DNA of 64,000 nucleotides from Plesiocystis pacifica SIR-1 (GCF_000170895.1 NZ_ABCS01000005.1:1-64000); one strand, 5' to 3'. Positions 14,521 through 23,657 are shown, counted from the first letter of the stretch. The notes: generated by a model from the letters alone, not told the origin. Made by a program: numbers and translations.

Positions 14521-16731
14521 TCAAAACAGCTGGAGCGCCCCGACGGAGGCGGGCACCTCGTCGTCGCCGACGAAGTTCAAGTTCCCATACCCCAGCCGCC
14601 CCTCGCCGCCGTCGCCCCAGCACAGCACCCGGCCGTCGGCCCGCACCGCGCAGGTGTGGTTGCCGTCGACGAACACGTCCGTGGCCACGCCGCCGATGTC
14701 GACGGCGCCCGCCGACGCGGGGCTCTCGTTGTCGCCGACGTTGGTCGCGTTGCCGTAGCCGAGCTGACCGCGGGCGCCCCAGCCCCAGCAGCGCAGGGTG
14801 CCGTCGTCGAGCAGGGCGCAGCTGTGGGCGTTGCCGCAGTCGACCTCGACCGGGGTGCCGCCGACGTCGACGGTGCCCACGGCGTCGGGGGTGTTGACCA
14901 GGCCGACCCAGGCGACGTTGCCGTAGCCGAGGCGGCCCTCGTTGCCCTTGCCCCAACACTTGATCGTGTCGTCCTCGAGGATGGCGCAGTTGTGGAACCA
15001 CCCGCCGGCGATGGACTTTGCGGTGTTGCCCAGGGGCACGGCGCCGGCCGAGGCCGGGGTCTCGTCGTCGCCCACGTCCTCGTTGACGCCGTAGCCGAGC
15101 TGGCCGTTGTTGGCCTCGCCCCAGCAGCGCACGGTGCCGTCCTCGAGCAGGGCGCAGGTGTGCGCGAAGCCCAGGGCCAGGCCGGTGACCGTGCCGCCGA
15201 CGTTGACCGGGCCGAACAGGTCGACCCACTCGGCCGGGGTCTCGTCGTCGCCCACGTCCTCGGCGAAGGCCCCGAGGGCGTAGCCGAGGCGGCCCTCGTT
15301 CTCCCGGCCCCAGCACACCAGGTCCCCGTTCTCGAGCACGGCGCAGGTGTGGAAGGCCCCGCCCTCGGTCTTGGCGAGGGTCACCGGGCCGCCCACGTCC
15401 ACGAAGGGCGCGGCGCTGGGCGGCTCGTCGTCGCCGATCGTGACGATGTTGCCCGCGCCGACCTGGCCGTCCGTGGGCCGGCCCCAGCAGCGGATCTGCC
15501 CGGCCATCAGCACGCAGGTGTGCGAGATGCCGGTCATGACCGAGTCGATGGTCCCGCCGACGTCCACGAAGCCGAGGCTGTGGGCGAGCTCGTCGTCGCC
15601 GATGTTGTCCTCGGTCGCGTAGCCCGTGCGCCCGTCGTCGCCGTTGCCCCAGCAGCTGAGCTTGCCGTGGTCGTACTGGGCGCAGGTGTGGTTGCCGCCC
15701 ATGGCCACGTGGACGATCTCCGTGCGCGAGCAGTCGTTGTGGCACGCGTCGTCGTCGTTGGCGTTCTGGTCGTCGCACTCCTCGTTGCCCGCCCACACGA
15801 AGCCGTCGCCGCAGGTCGGGAGCAAGCACTCGGTGGTGCAGTCGTCGGTGTTGTCGGCGTTGGCGTCGTCGCACTCCTCGCCCGGACCGCCCGGGTCCCC
15901 GTCGCCGCAGCCGTTGACCACGCAGCCGGTCAGGCACTCCTGGCCGGGGCCGATGTTGTCCGCCCCGGGGTCGCACTCCTCCACGCCCTCGAACAGGTTG
16001 CCGTCGCCGCACACGTTGAGCAGGCACGAGAGCGTGCACTCGCCCGCGTCGGAGTTGAGCCCGCCCTGGTCGCACTCCTCCACGCCCGCCCAGGTCACCC
16101 CGTCGCCGCAGCTCGCGGCCACGCAGGTCGCCAGGCACGCGTCGGTGTCGTCGAAGTTGCCGTCGTCGCACTCCTCGCCCGGGTCGAGGACCCCGTCGCC
16201 GCAAAAGCCCGTGGTGCAGTCGTTGTTGCAGCCGTCGCCGTCGATGCCGTTGCCGTCGTCGCACTGCTCGCCGGGGCCGTCGAAGCCGTCGCCGCACACG
16301 TTGAGGAAGCAGCCGGGCACGCAGGCCTCCGAGGGCCCGATGTTGTCCTCGCCCGGGTCGCACTCCTCCACGCCCTCGAACAAAAAGCCGTCACCGCACT
16401 CGTTGATCTCGCAGCTGTTGAGGCAGATGTCCGCGTTCGAGTCGTTGCCGTCGTCGCACTCCTCGTCGCCCTCGACGATGCCGTCGCCGCACTCTGGGTC
16501 GCCCTCGGTCGTGTCCGTGTCCGTGTCGAGGTCGGAGGTGTCCTCGAAGGAAAAGCTCGTCTCCTGCTGGTCCGGCGGGACGTCGACCGTCGCGTCCGTG
16601 CGCCCGCACCCGGTGACCGTCAAAGCCCCGCAAAGTAGGGCCCCCCACAGCATCGCCGAAGCCGCGCTCGAGCAGGTAGTCGAAGCGCCCAAGGCGTAAG
16701 TGGCGCCCCCACGCCGAAAAGCAGACCGCAT
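14521..16731 (-). CDS. DUF4215/RCC1-repeat outer lipoprotein
   Basis: The protein has 736 residues from the ATG at 16731 (another ATG at 16746). A basic N-terminus and hydrophobic stretch end in a lipobox, TVTGC (C42). An acidic Thr/Asp linker follows. Then come eight or more DUF4215 cysteine repeats of the form CGDGxxxxxEECDDGN. The second half has about seven RCC1-like repeats (HTCAxxxxGxxxCWGxxxxGxLGYG), expected to fold as a beta-propeller. Such proteins are common surface lipoproteins of Nannocystis-type myxobacteria; ligands are unknown. The gene ends beside a terminator-bearing dispersed element. Confidence 0.85.
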   Translation of the reverse strand: MRSAFRRGGATYALGASTTCSSAASAMLWGALLCGALTVTGCGRTDATVDVPPDQQETSFSFEDTSDLDTDTDTTEGDPECGDGIVEGDEECDDGNDSNADICLNSCEINECGDGFLFEGVEECDPGEDNIGPSEACVPGCFLNVCGDGFDGPGEQCDDGNGIDGDGCNNDCTTGFCGDGVLDPGEECDDGNFDDTDACLATCVAASCGDGVTWAGVEECDQGGLNSDAGECTLSCLLNVCGDGNLFEGVEECDPGADNIGPGQECLTGCVVNGCGDGDPGGPGEECDDANADNTDDCTTECLLPTCGDGFVWAGNEECDDQNANDDDACHNDCSRTEIVHVAMGGNHTCAQYDHGKLSCWGNGDDGRTGYATEDNIGDDELAHSLGFVDVGGTIDSVMTGISHTCVLMAGQIRCWGRPTDGQVGAGNIVTIGDDEPPSAAPFVDVGGPVTLAKTEGGAFHTCAVLENGDLVCWGRENEGRLGYALGAFAEDVGDDETPAEWVDLFGPVNVGGTVTGLALGFAHTCALLEDGTVRCWGEANNGQLGYGVNEDVGDDETPASAGAVPLGNTAKSIAGGWFHNCAILEDDTIKCWGKGNEGRLGYGNVAWVGLVNTPDAVGTVDVGGTPVEVDCGNAHSCALLDDGTLRCWGWGARGQLGYGNATNVGDNESPASAGAVDIGGVATDVFVDGNHTCAVRADGRVLCWGDGGEGRLGYGNLNFVGDDEVPASVGALQLF

Positions 16732-16925
16732 GGCTCGAATGTACACCCGAAGAACCCCCCTGTCCGGCGACTCCGGGCAATTTGGTGGGTCCCCGACCCC
16801 GAGTTGGATCGGCCGCAGCGCGCGTCGACGGCTCCCGCAAATTCACGCGAAGGATCCGAAGCGCGCGGTCATGGACAGCCGCAGCTTCGCTCGCGCCCAG
16901 CCCCCGCCATCAACTGGCCGGGCGT

Positions 16926-17780
16926 TTAGCTGGCACCGAGGTAGCGCGCCACGACCAGCAGCCGGTTCTCCCAGCCGGTCGCGCGCCCGAGCAGGCCAAA
17001 GCCCACGATGCCCGCGCGCAGCACCGGGTCCGACTTGTTCTTCGCCAGCAGCTCCGGCAGGGGCGTCGATCGGGGCGTCTGCTCCAGGAGCTCGAAGCCC
17101 CGGTCCTGGAGGATCTGCCGCCACGCCGCGCGCCCAAACTTGAAGATGTGCGTGCCCGGGTGGACGCCGACCTCGAAGGCCCCCTGCGGCTGCAGGCGAC
17201 CGCGCAGGAACAGCACGTGGTGGTAGACCGATTCCTGCGCCGGGGTCTCGGCGACCAGCAGCCCACCCGGGCGCAGGACCCGACGGACCGCGTCGAGGAA
17301 GGCCGCCGGCTGGTCCATGTGCTCGATGACGTTGAAGGCCGCGACCGCGTCGAGGGAGCCGTCCTCGTAGTGCTCGTCGAGGCTCGCCAGGCGCACCGAG
17401 CCGGGCATGCGCCGGTTCGCCTCGGCCACCGCCGACTCCGACAGGTCCGCCCCCTCCGCGGCGTAGCCCGCCGAGCGTGCCTGGTAGATGAAGTCGCCGT
17501 GCATGCAGCCGACCTCGAGCACGCGCGGGTGGGTGCGCGCGTTCGCGTGGCGCTCGAGCGCCCCCAGGCGCGCCGCGTTCTCCTGGTGCACCGTCGCCTC
17601 GACCTCGAGGTAGGCCGCCTCGTCGTCCGCGTTGAACTCGCTGCCGAAGCGCGTCGGGTCGCACCACAGCACCTTGCAGTGCGGGCAGTGGCGAACCGCG
17701 AAGCGCGGGCGCTTCAGGTGCACGGGCGCCTCGCGGTACCCACAGAACACGCAGTCGGGCTGGGCGAACTCGTCGGCCAC
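16926..17780 (-). CDS. SAM-dependent methyltransferase with N-terminal zinc ribbon
   Basis: The protein has 284 residues from the GTG at 17780 (ATG at 17849 is a longer option reaching further into the divergent promoter). C10, C13, C32 and C35 form a zinc ribbon (CVFCGY...CPHCKVLWC). VLEVGCMHGDF (residues 87-97) is methyltransferase motif I, followed by FNVIEHMDQP and LRPGGLLVAETP. This layout matches class I methyltransferases found with glycan or sugar-nucleotide genes. The acceptor is unknown. It is divergent from ddl. Confidence 0.82.
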   Translation of the reverse strand: MADEFAQPDCVFCGYREAPVHLKRPRFAVRHCPHCKVLWCDPTRFGSEFNADDEAAYLEVEATVHQENAARLGALERHANARTHPRVLEVGCMHGDFIYQARSAGYAAEGADLSESAVAEANRRMPGSVRLASLDEHYEDGSLDAVAAFNVIEHMDQPAAFLDAVRRVLRPGGLLVAETPAQESVYHHVLFLRGRLQPQGAFEVGVHPGTHIFKFGRAAWRQILQDRGFELLEQTPRSTPLPELLAKNKSDPVLRAGIVGFGLLGRATGWENRLLVVARYLGAS

Positions 17781-17922
17781 GGTCCCAGACCATACCTCAG
17801 CCCGCGGAATGCACCACCCGGATGAGGCGTCGACCTGCACCTCAACCACGTCTCAGCCCCTTCGTGACCCGATGTGCCGGGCTTTTCGACCTCCGGCCCT
17901 TTCCTGATACCTTCCAGCGATC

Positions 17923-19005
17923 ATGAGCCCCCAGCGCCTCGCTCTCGTCTACGGTGGCCGCTCCTCGGAGCACGACGTCTCGATCCGCAGCGCCACGGAG
18001 GTCCTCGCCGCCGTCGACCGCTCCCGCTTCGAGCCCGTCGCCGTCGCCGTGACCCGCGAGGGCGCGTTCAAGACCGGCCCCATCGACGCGAGCCTCCCCG
18101 GCCCCACCGAGGCCCCGCTGCGCGCCGTGCTCGAGTCCGGCGAGCCCATCGCCGACCTCGGCGCCTTCCTGCGCAGCTGCGCCTGCACCTTCCCCTTGCT
18201 CCACGGCCCCTACGGCGAGGACGGCACCATCCAGGGCCTGTTCGAGGTCTTCGACGTGCCCTACGTCGGCTCCGGCGTCCTCGCCTCCTCCCTGTGCATG
18301 GACAAGGTCGCGTTCAAGCGCTACGTCGCCGCCGCGCCCAACGACATCCCCGTCACCCCGGGCATCAGCGTCGACCTGGTCCTCGAGGGCCGCGAGCGGG
18401 TCTTCGAGCGCGCCCACGCGGCGGCCGAGGCCCACGGCTTTCCGCTCTTCGTGAAGCCGGCGAACCAGGGCTCGTCGGTGGGTGTCAGCCGAGCCGATGA
18501 CCTCGCGTCCTTGGACGCCGCGCTGGATCTCGCGCTGCGTTACGACGCGCAGGTGGTGATCGAAAAGGGGCTGGACGCTCGGGAGATCGAGCTGGCGGTG
18601 TTTGGAGATGGCGGACCGGACACGGTGGTCAGTCCGCCGGGGGAGATCATCTTGCCCAAGGGCGAGTGGTACACCTACGAGACCAAGTACGTGGATGACG
18701 TCGCGAGCTACGCGATCCCCGTGGAGTTGCCTGCGGCGACGACCGCTCGGCTCCAGGAGCTGGCGCTGCGGGCGTTTCGGGCGACGCGGTGTTCTGGGTT
18801 GGCTCGGGTCGACTTTCTGGTCGAGCGTGACTCGTTGGAGCCGTGGCTCAACGAGGTCAATACGCTGCCTGGGTTCACGAGCATCAGCATGTACCCGAAG
18901 CTGATGGGGGTTGCGGGGGTCTCGTATACGGAGCTGATCTCGAAGTTGGTCGACTTGGGGCTGGCGGCGTACGAGCAGCGTCGCGGGCTGTCGACGACGC
19001 GCTGA
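17923..19005 (+). CDS. ddl: D-alanine--D-alanine ligase
   Basis: The protein has 360 residues. It joins two D-alanines with ATP for peptidoglycan precursor synthesis in the cytoplasm. The N-terminal motif LVYGGRSSEHDVSIRSA, the central HGPYGEDGTIQG, the ATP-grasp FVKPANQGSSVGVSR and the C-terminal EVNTLPGFTSISMYPK with metal-binding E and N are all present, so it should be active. From about base 18440 to the end, codon choice changes: C-ending codons become rarer and T/G-ending ones commoner than in the first half. The gene is divergent from the methyltransferase and is followed by a repeat island. Confidence 0.95.
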   Translation: MSPQRLALVYGGRSSEHDVSIRSATEVLAAVDRSRFEPVAVAVTREGAFKTGPIDASLPGPTEAPLRAVLESGEPIADLGAFLRSCACTFPLLHGPYGEDGTIQGLFEVFDVPYVGSGVLASSLCMDKVAFKRYVAAAPNDIPVTPGISVDLVLEGRERVFERAHAAAEAHGFPLFVKPANQGSSVGVSRADDLASLDAALDLALRYDAQVVIEKGLDAREIELAVFGDGGPDTVVSPPGEIILPKGEWYTYETKYVDDVASYAIPVELPAATTARLQELALRAFRATRCSGLARVDFLVERDSLEPWLNEVNTLPGFTSISMYPKLMGVAGVSYTELISKLVDLGLAAYEQRRGLSTTR

Positions 19006-19077
19006 GGGTTTGGTGTCCTCCTGGACTCAGGGGGGTTGGGTGCTCGCCGGTGCGGACGCGAACGTGGGGGGGCCCGT

Positions 19078-19742
19078 TAATTGTGTCCTGGACTTAGGTG
19101 GTCTCGGGTGCTCGCCGGTGCAGGCGCGAGACGGGGAGACCCCCTCACCGCTCAGACAGGTCCTCGCCGGTGGGCGTTGGGGTGCTTGAAGGTTGGCTGT
19201 TGGCCGGCTGCGGAACTCGCGGCTGAGGGGGTCGCCCCGTCTGGTTCGCGCCAGCCTTCGCAAGGGCCTTCTCCGTCTCGAGCGTGGGGGGGGGGCCGTT
19301 AATTGTGTCCTGGACTTAGGTGGTCTCGGGTGCTCGCCGGTGCAGGCGCGAGACGGGGAGACCCCCTCACCGCTCAGACAGGTCCTCGCCGGTGGGCGTT
19401 GGGGTGCTTGAAGGTAGGTTGTTGGCCGGCTGCGGAACTCGCGGCTGAGGGGGTCTCCCCGTCTGGTTCGCGCCAGCCTTCGCAAGGGCCTTCTCCGTCT
19501 CAGGCGTGGGGGAGGGCGGCTGCTGTCCTGGACTTAGGTCGTCTCGGGTGCTCGCCGGTGCAGGCGCGAGACGGGGAGACCCCCTCACCGCTCAGACAGG
19601 TCCTCGCCGGTGGGCGTTGGGGTGCTTGAAGGTTGGCTGTTGGCCGGCTGCGGAACTCGCGGCTGAGGGGGTCTCCCCGTCTGGTTCGCGCCAGCCTTCG
19701 CAAGGGCGTTCTCCGTCTCAGGCGTGGGGGAGGGCGGCTGCT
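19078..19742. repeat. Three tandem units of about 220 bases, each with internal inverted arms
   Basis: The word GTCCTGGACTTAGGT starts at 19085, 19307 and 19525, giving periods of 222 and 218 bases. Each unit carries GGCGCGAGACGGGGAGACC on one side and, inverted about 80 bases later, the complement of GACGGGGAGACCCCCTCAG next to TTCGCGCC. Each unit can therefore fold as a long hairpin. A degraded partial copy lies at about 19017-19070. No transposase or gene is associated. Confidence 0.88.
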
Positions 19743-19940
19743 GCTGTTGGCGGTAGGTTGTACGGCTGCTGCTGTTGGCGGGTGGGGGTTGTACGACCGC
19801 TGCTGTCGGCGGTGGGATTGTACGACCGCTGCTGTCGGCGGTGGGGTTGTACGACTACTGCTGTGTGCAGCCCGGGTTGTACGACTACTGCTGCGTGCGG
19901 TGGGGTTGTACGACCACTGCTGCATGCAGCCCGGGTTGGA
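19743..19940. repeat. Six TTGTACG-centred repeats of about 30 bases
   Basis: TTGTACG occurs at 19758, 19789, 19818, 19847, 19877 and 19906 (steps 31, 29, 29, 30, 29). Each is followed by (A/G)CNNCTGCTG and a G-rich stretch. Units adjoin without unique spacers, so this is a degenerate minisatellite, not a CRISPR. Confidence 0.85.
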
Positions 19941-20189
19941 GAGCAGGCTATTTTTCCCCATGAGGTGCTATCGGGAGGCCCTCGACAGCGTCCGCCCCGA
20001 CGATGAATCGTGCTCGCTTCGCTGCGCGCGATTCATCCACCTCACGCTCGCTTCGCTCGCTGCGGCTCCGGTCATGGGGCGGCGAGGGGAAATGTTTTGG
20101 CGGGGGTGAAGACCATGGTTGCTGGGACTTTGCTGGTTGTGGAGGTTGGTGGGGATGCAACCGGCGGCCGCGGACCTCGTGTTGGTTAG

Positions 20190-20368
20190 CCCGGCATTTT
20201 TCTGGCGCATACACAGCAGGCCGCTCGGCGGGAGGGGTCCCTGCGACGAGCACCGAGCCGAGTACAGACTTGGAAGAGCAATGAGGTGTAGCTCGGCTCG
20301 AGCGCAGGAGTGGGGAGGAGCCCGCCGAATAGGCCGCGGAGCACCGTCGGAGCCAACCCAGCACCGCA
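20190..20368. repeat. Dispersed element, copy 1 (with adjoining 37-base array)
   Basis: About 180 bases align closely with 59410-59590 in the same orientation. Shared stretches include GCAGGCCGCTCGGCGGGAGG, TTGGAAGAGCA and GCTCGGCTCGAGCGCAGGAG, with few gaps. Its right edge runs into the 37-base tandem array, which is expanded here but present as a single copy at the other site. Confidence 0.9.
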
Positions 20369-20597
20369 GTCCAAATTGCACCGTCGGAGCCAACCCAGCA
20401 CCGCAGTCCAAATTGCACCGCCGGAGCCAACCCAGCACCGCAGTCCAAATTGCACCGCCGGAGCCAACCAAGCACCGCAGTCCAAATTGCACCGCCGGAG
20501 CCAACCCAGCACCGCAGTCCAAATTGCACCGCCGGAGCCAACCCAGCACCGCAGTCCCACGCACCGCCGGAGCCAACCCAGCACCGCAGTCCAATTC
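20341..20597. repeat. 37-base tandem array, seven units
   Basis: GGAGCCAACCCAGCACCGCA recurs with starts at 20349, 20386, 20423, 20460, 20497, 20534 and 20569: five steps of 37 bases and a last one of 35. Units are nearly identical and contiguous. The array ends 15 bases from the stop of the convergent FKBP lipoprotein gene. Confidence 0.95.
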
Positions 20598-20612
20598 CAA
20601 GGCCCAGACGCT

Positions 20613-21125
20613 CTACGGCACCCGCTCGACCATGAACAGCAAATTATCCTCCCCATCCATCCCCGGCATCTTCCGCCCCCGATACCCCAACTTCGGCGGC
20701 ACCAAAAACCGCCGCCGCTCCCCGACCTTCATCCCCATCACCCCCCGATGCATGCCATCGATCACGTCGTTGCTCTCCCCCGCCTTGAAGTACAGCGCCT
20801 TCCCATCGTGCGAACTGTCCAACACCTTCCCAGACGACTTCCCCGGCTTCACCGCCTCCACCACGTAGTGCACCCGCACCCACTCTCCCTTCGCCACCTC
20901 GGCCCCCTCCCCCTCGGCCATCACCTCCACGAACACGCACGCCCGATCCTCCCCATCCCGCAAATTCCCCGGCTCACACCCCTCGTCCACCACCCGCAGC
21001 GCCTCCCCAGCGTAGGCCGAGGCCGGGGCGGGATCCGCCCCGCAGGCGCTCAGACCGACGCCCAAGAGAGCCGCCAAGACCGCGGCGCGACAGGCCGTGA
21101 GCCACCGAAGGGTCGAAAAGCGCAT
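20613..21125 (-). CDS. FKBP-type peptidyl-prolyl isomerase lipoprotein
   Basis: The protein has 170 residues. A signal sequence ends in the lipobox GLSAC (C28). The C-terminal 100 residues are an FKBP domain: KGEWVRVHYVVEA, GKVLDSSHDGKALYFKAG, VIDGMHRGVMGMKVGERRRFLVPPKLGY and a closing LLFMVERV. It would help fold proteins at the envelope by proline isomerisation. The stop is 15 bases from the 37-base tandem array, so the 3' end of its transcript probably contains those repeats. Confidence 0.9.
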   Translation of the reverse strand: MRFSTLRWLTACRAAVLAALLGVGLSACGADPAPASAYAGEALRVVDEGCEPGNLRDGEDRACVFVEVMAEGEGAEVAKGEWVRVHYVVEAVKPGKSSGKVLDSSHDGKALYFKAGESNDVIDGMHRGVMGMKVGERRRFLVPPKLGYRGRKMPGMDGEDNLLFMVERVP

Positions 21126-21179
21126 GCGAGGATCATCGCACGTTGACGCCCGCCCCGCGACGGGGCAAAACCCCCGCCC

Positions 21180-21551
21180 ATGGCCGCCGCCAGCACCACC
21201 GTCGTGGTCTACCAGTACCCCAAGTGCTCGACCTGCCGAAAGGCCATCAAGTGGCTCGACGCCCAGGGCGTCGCCTACCGCAGCGTCGACATCGTGTCCG
21301 AGCCGCCCAGCGTCGCCGTGCTCGAGCAGGTCCGGCGCGTCGCCGGGGTCGAGCTCAAAAAATTGTTCAACACCTCGGGCCAGAGCTACCGAAACGGCGG
21401 CTGGAAGGACAAGCTGCCCAGCACCAGCGAGGCCGACGCCTACGTCGCGCTGGCCAGCGACGGCAAGCTGATCAAGCGGCCCATGGTCGTCGGCGATGAC
21501 GTGGCGCTGATCGGCTTCCGCGAGGCCGAGTGGGCCGAAGCGCTGGGCTGA
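21180..21551 (+). CDS. Spx/ArsC-family thioredoxin-fold protein
   Basis: The protein has 123 residues. YQYPKCSTCRKAIKWL holds the CxxC pair (C16, C19) at the usual N-terminal position, followed by LKKLFNTSGQSYR and KRPMVV with the cis-proline, as in the ArsC/Spx/YffB family. True arsenate reductases keep three arginines for oxyanion binding that are not clearly complete here, so a general thiol reductase or a regulator-like role is as likely. It stands divergent from the FKBP gene and convergent with a lipoprotein gene whose stop is 5 bases away. Confidence 0.8.
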   Translation: MAAASTTVVVYQYPKCSTCRKAIKWLDAQGVAYRSVDIVSEPPSVAVLEQVRRVAGVELKKLFNTSGQSYRNGGWKDKLPSTSEADAYVALASDGKLIKRPMVVGDDVALIGFREAEWAEALG

Positions 21552-21555
21552 CGAG

Positions 21556-22188
21556 TCAGGGCCCGGTGTCCGTCTCGGTCTCCGTGTCCATCTCTTGACT
21601 CGCGCCGGGCCGGCACAGCTCGGTGTCGATCGCCGCGTCGCCAGAGCCGACCGAGTAGGGCAGGAACACGAACTGCGCGACCTCGAGGTCGGTGATGCGC
21701 CCGGGGAAGACCTGGCGCACCCGCGGGCCCGGGGCCAGCAGGCAGCTCGAGCTGGGCACGAAGGACTCGTCGCCGATCTCGATGAGCGCCTCGACGAACA
21801 TCAGGTAGCCCGGGTCGTCCTCGCCGGGGGTCCCGTTGGGCCCGGAGATCGGCACGGGCTCGGCGACGCCGCGGCCGCGGTTGCACTCGAAGGCCTCCTG
21901 CACGACCACGGTGCAGCCCGCGGCCTCGTAGCCCTCGTCCGTCGAGCACGCGGCGTCGTTCTCGGCCACGGTCAGCTGCACGCGCAGGTTGAAGCGCAGC
22001 CCCGTGCTGTCGAGGAACTCGCAGGTGTCGTCCCGCGCGCCCTGGGGGTAGATGGGCTCGAGGGCGCCGTCTTGGAACTGCCAGTAGACCTCGACCAGCC
22101 CCTCTTCGCTGCCGCAGCCGGTCAGGCTAGCCAGGCCAGTCAGGCCGACCCCAGCCACCAGCAGACCCGCGAACAGCCGCCCCTTCAC
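21556..22188 (-). CDS. Lipoprotein of unknown function
   Basis: The protein has 210 residues from a GTG at 22188 that overlaps the permease stop (GTGA). The signal sequence ends in SLTGC (C25). The mature part has several cysteines (CEFLDSTG, ACSTDEGYEAAGC, ECNRGRG, SSSCLLAPG, ELCRPG) that could form disulfides, and a C-terminal Asp/Thr/Glu tail (MDTETETDTGP). No family is recognised. Coupling to the permease suggests co-expression. It is probably surface or periplasmic. Confidence 0.75.
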   Translation of the reverse strand: MKGRLFAGLLVAGVGLTGLASLTGCGSEEGLVEVYWQFQDGALEPIYPQGARDDTCEFLDSTGLRFNLRVQLTVAENDAACSTDEGYEAAGCTVVVQEAFECNRGRGVAEPVPISGPNGTPGEDDPGYLMFVEALIEIGDESFVPSSSCLLAPGPRVRQVFPGRITDLEVAQFVFLPYSVGSGDAAIDTELCRPGASQEMDTETETDTGP

Positions 22189-23657
22189 CGCTTGGGTTGT
22201 ACCACGTGCGCGGCGGGGTCCGGCGCCTCGGGCCCAGCCGCGCGCCGCCGATGGAACAAGCGATAAAACAGCAGCGCCCCGGCGAACCAGCCCGCCGCGA
22301 TCCACACCGAGGGGTCGCCCTGGCGGGCGAGGACCGCGAGCACGAGCACGCTCGAGATGGCGTAGAGCACCGGCGGCAGGGGGTACAGGAAGGTCCGGTA
22401 GGGCCGCTCCAGCTTGGGCAGCCGTCGGCGCAGGATGACCACGCTGAGCACCGTGAGCGTGCCGGTGATCAGCATGGCGCTCGAGGTGTAGGCGATGAGC
22501 GTGTCGAGGCCGTCGCCGAACAGGGCCAGGTCGAGGAAGAGCAGGGCCAGGGCGATGCCGCACTGCATCCACAGGGCGACGGCGGGGGTCGCAAAGCGCG
22601 GGTGCAGGTCGCCCGCCGCCTTGGCGCAGTCGCCCTGCTTGCCCATGGCGAAGGCGATGCGCGAGCCCGTGAGCACGGAGCCGTTGAGCGAGCCGATCAT
22701 CGCCAGGACGATGAGCCCGGTGACGACCAGGACCCCGAGGGGGCCGAAGATGGCCTGGGCCGCGGCGGTCCCGGCCTCGCCGACGTCGGCCAGGCCCTCG
22801 AGGGAGAAGACCTCGAGGAAGCCCGCGCACAAGATGAGGTAGAGGGCGGTGACGATCGCCGTGCCGCCGACCAGGGCCCGGGGCAGGTTGCGCGCCGGGT
22901 TCTTGATCTCGCCGCCGACGTAGATCGCCGCGTTCCAGCCCGAGTAGGCGAAGTAGACCGGCAAGTAGGCGTGGGCCAGGTCGAACACGCTGGCCTCGGA
23001 GGCGCTCTCGTTGCTCCCGGTCAGCACCTCCGGGGGCGTGGCCGGGTCCTGGCTCCACAGCACCACCAAGGTGGTGATCAGCAGGACCGCCAGGGGCACG
23101 GAGGTGACCAGCACCTGGACCACCCCAGAGATCTTCACGCCGACATGGTTGATGATCGTCAGGGCGACGATGATCCCGGCGGCCCACAGGTGCGAGGCGG
23201 GGACCGACCAGCCGAGGATCGCGACGGGCTCGGCCACGGACGCGCCGAACAGGGTCGGCAGCTGGTACTTGGCCGTGGCCACGGCGACCGAGGCGAGGGA
23301 GCCTGGAAAGATGGCCAGTAGCTGCAGCCAGCCCGCGGCGAAGGCGATGCCCGGGCCCCAGCTCTGGCGCAGGTAGGCGTAGTCGCCCCCGTCCCGCGGC
23401 ATCATCGCGCCGAGCTCGGCCAGGCTCAGGGCGCCGAACAGCGCCGCGAGGCCGCCGAGGATCCACACCAGCATGAACGGCCCGGAGCCGGTGACGTAGG
23501 CCGCGACCTCCGGGGGCGAGATGAAGATCCCGATGCCCAGCATGGAGCCGGCGACGAGGGCCAGGGCCGGGAGGCCGCCGAGGGTCCGGAAGTGGGTGCC
23601 CGAGCCTCCGGAGCTAGAACCAGCAGCGCCGTCGCCCTGTGCCTGGGGAGCCGTCAC
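22185..23657 (-). CDS. APC-family amino acid permease
   Basis: The protein has 490 residues from the GTG at 23657, after which the sequence has a Gly/Ser linker and then 12 hydrophobic segments. The first helix carries GSMLGIGIFISP (about residues 38-49), the hallmark substrate-binding break of APC transporters, and EIKNPARNLPRAL follows the sixth helix. It resembles the LAT/SteT exchanger branch, which moves neutral amino acids. The substrate cannot be set from sequence alone. It is translationally coupled to the lipoprotein gene downstream. Confidence 0.88.
   Translation of the reverse strand: MTAPQAQGDGAAGSSSGGSGTHFRTLGGLPALALVAGSMLGIGIFISPPEVAAYVTGSGPFMLVWILGGLAALFGALSLAELGAMMPRDGGDYAYLRQSWGPGIAFAAGWLQLLAIFPGSLASVAVATAKYQLPTLFGASVAEPVAILGWSVPASHLWAAGIIVALTIINHVGVKISGVVQVLVTSVPLAVLLITTLVVLWSQDPATPPEVLTGSNESASEASVFDLAHAYLPVYFAYSGWNAAIYVGGEIKNPARNLPRALVGGTAIVTALYLILCAGFLEVFSLEGLADVGEAGTAAAQAIFGPLGVLVVTGLIVLAMIGSLNGSVLTGSRIAFAMGKQGDCAKAAGDLHPRFATPAVALWMQCGIALALLFLDLALFGDGLDTLIAYTSSAMLITGTLTVLSVVILRRRLPKLERPYRTFLYPLPPVLYAISSVLVLAVLARQGDPSVWIAAGWFAGALLFYRLFHRRRAAGPEAPDPAAHVVQPKR

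Larger units (their letters stand above)
19006..20612. other. Gene-free repeat island between ddl and the FKBP lipoprotein
   Basis: No credible gene lies in these 1.6 kb. From left to right it holds three about 220-base tandem units, a run of 29-31-base TTGTACG repeats, a short hairpin (arms GATGAATCG and CGATTCATC at 20002-20010 and 20029-20037), a dispersed element also found at 59410, and a 37-base tandem array. Base composition is more G/T-biased than in neighbouring genes. Confidence 0.85.

Noticed and set aside
20341..20597. CRISPR-like array of 37-base repeats
   Set aside because: The repeat units adjoin with no unique spacers, and no cas gene is in the window, so it is a tandem minisatellite.
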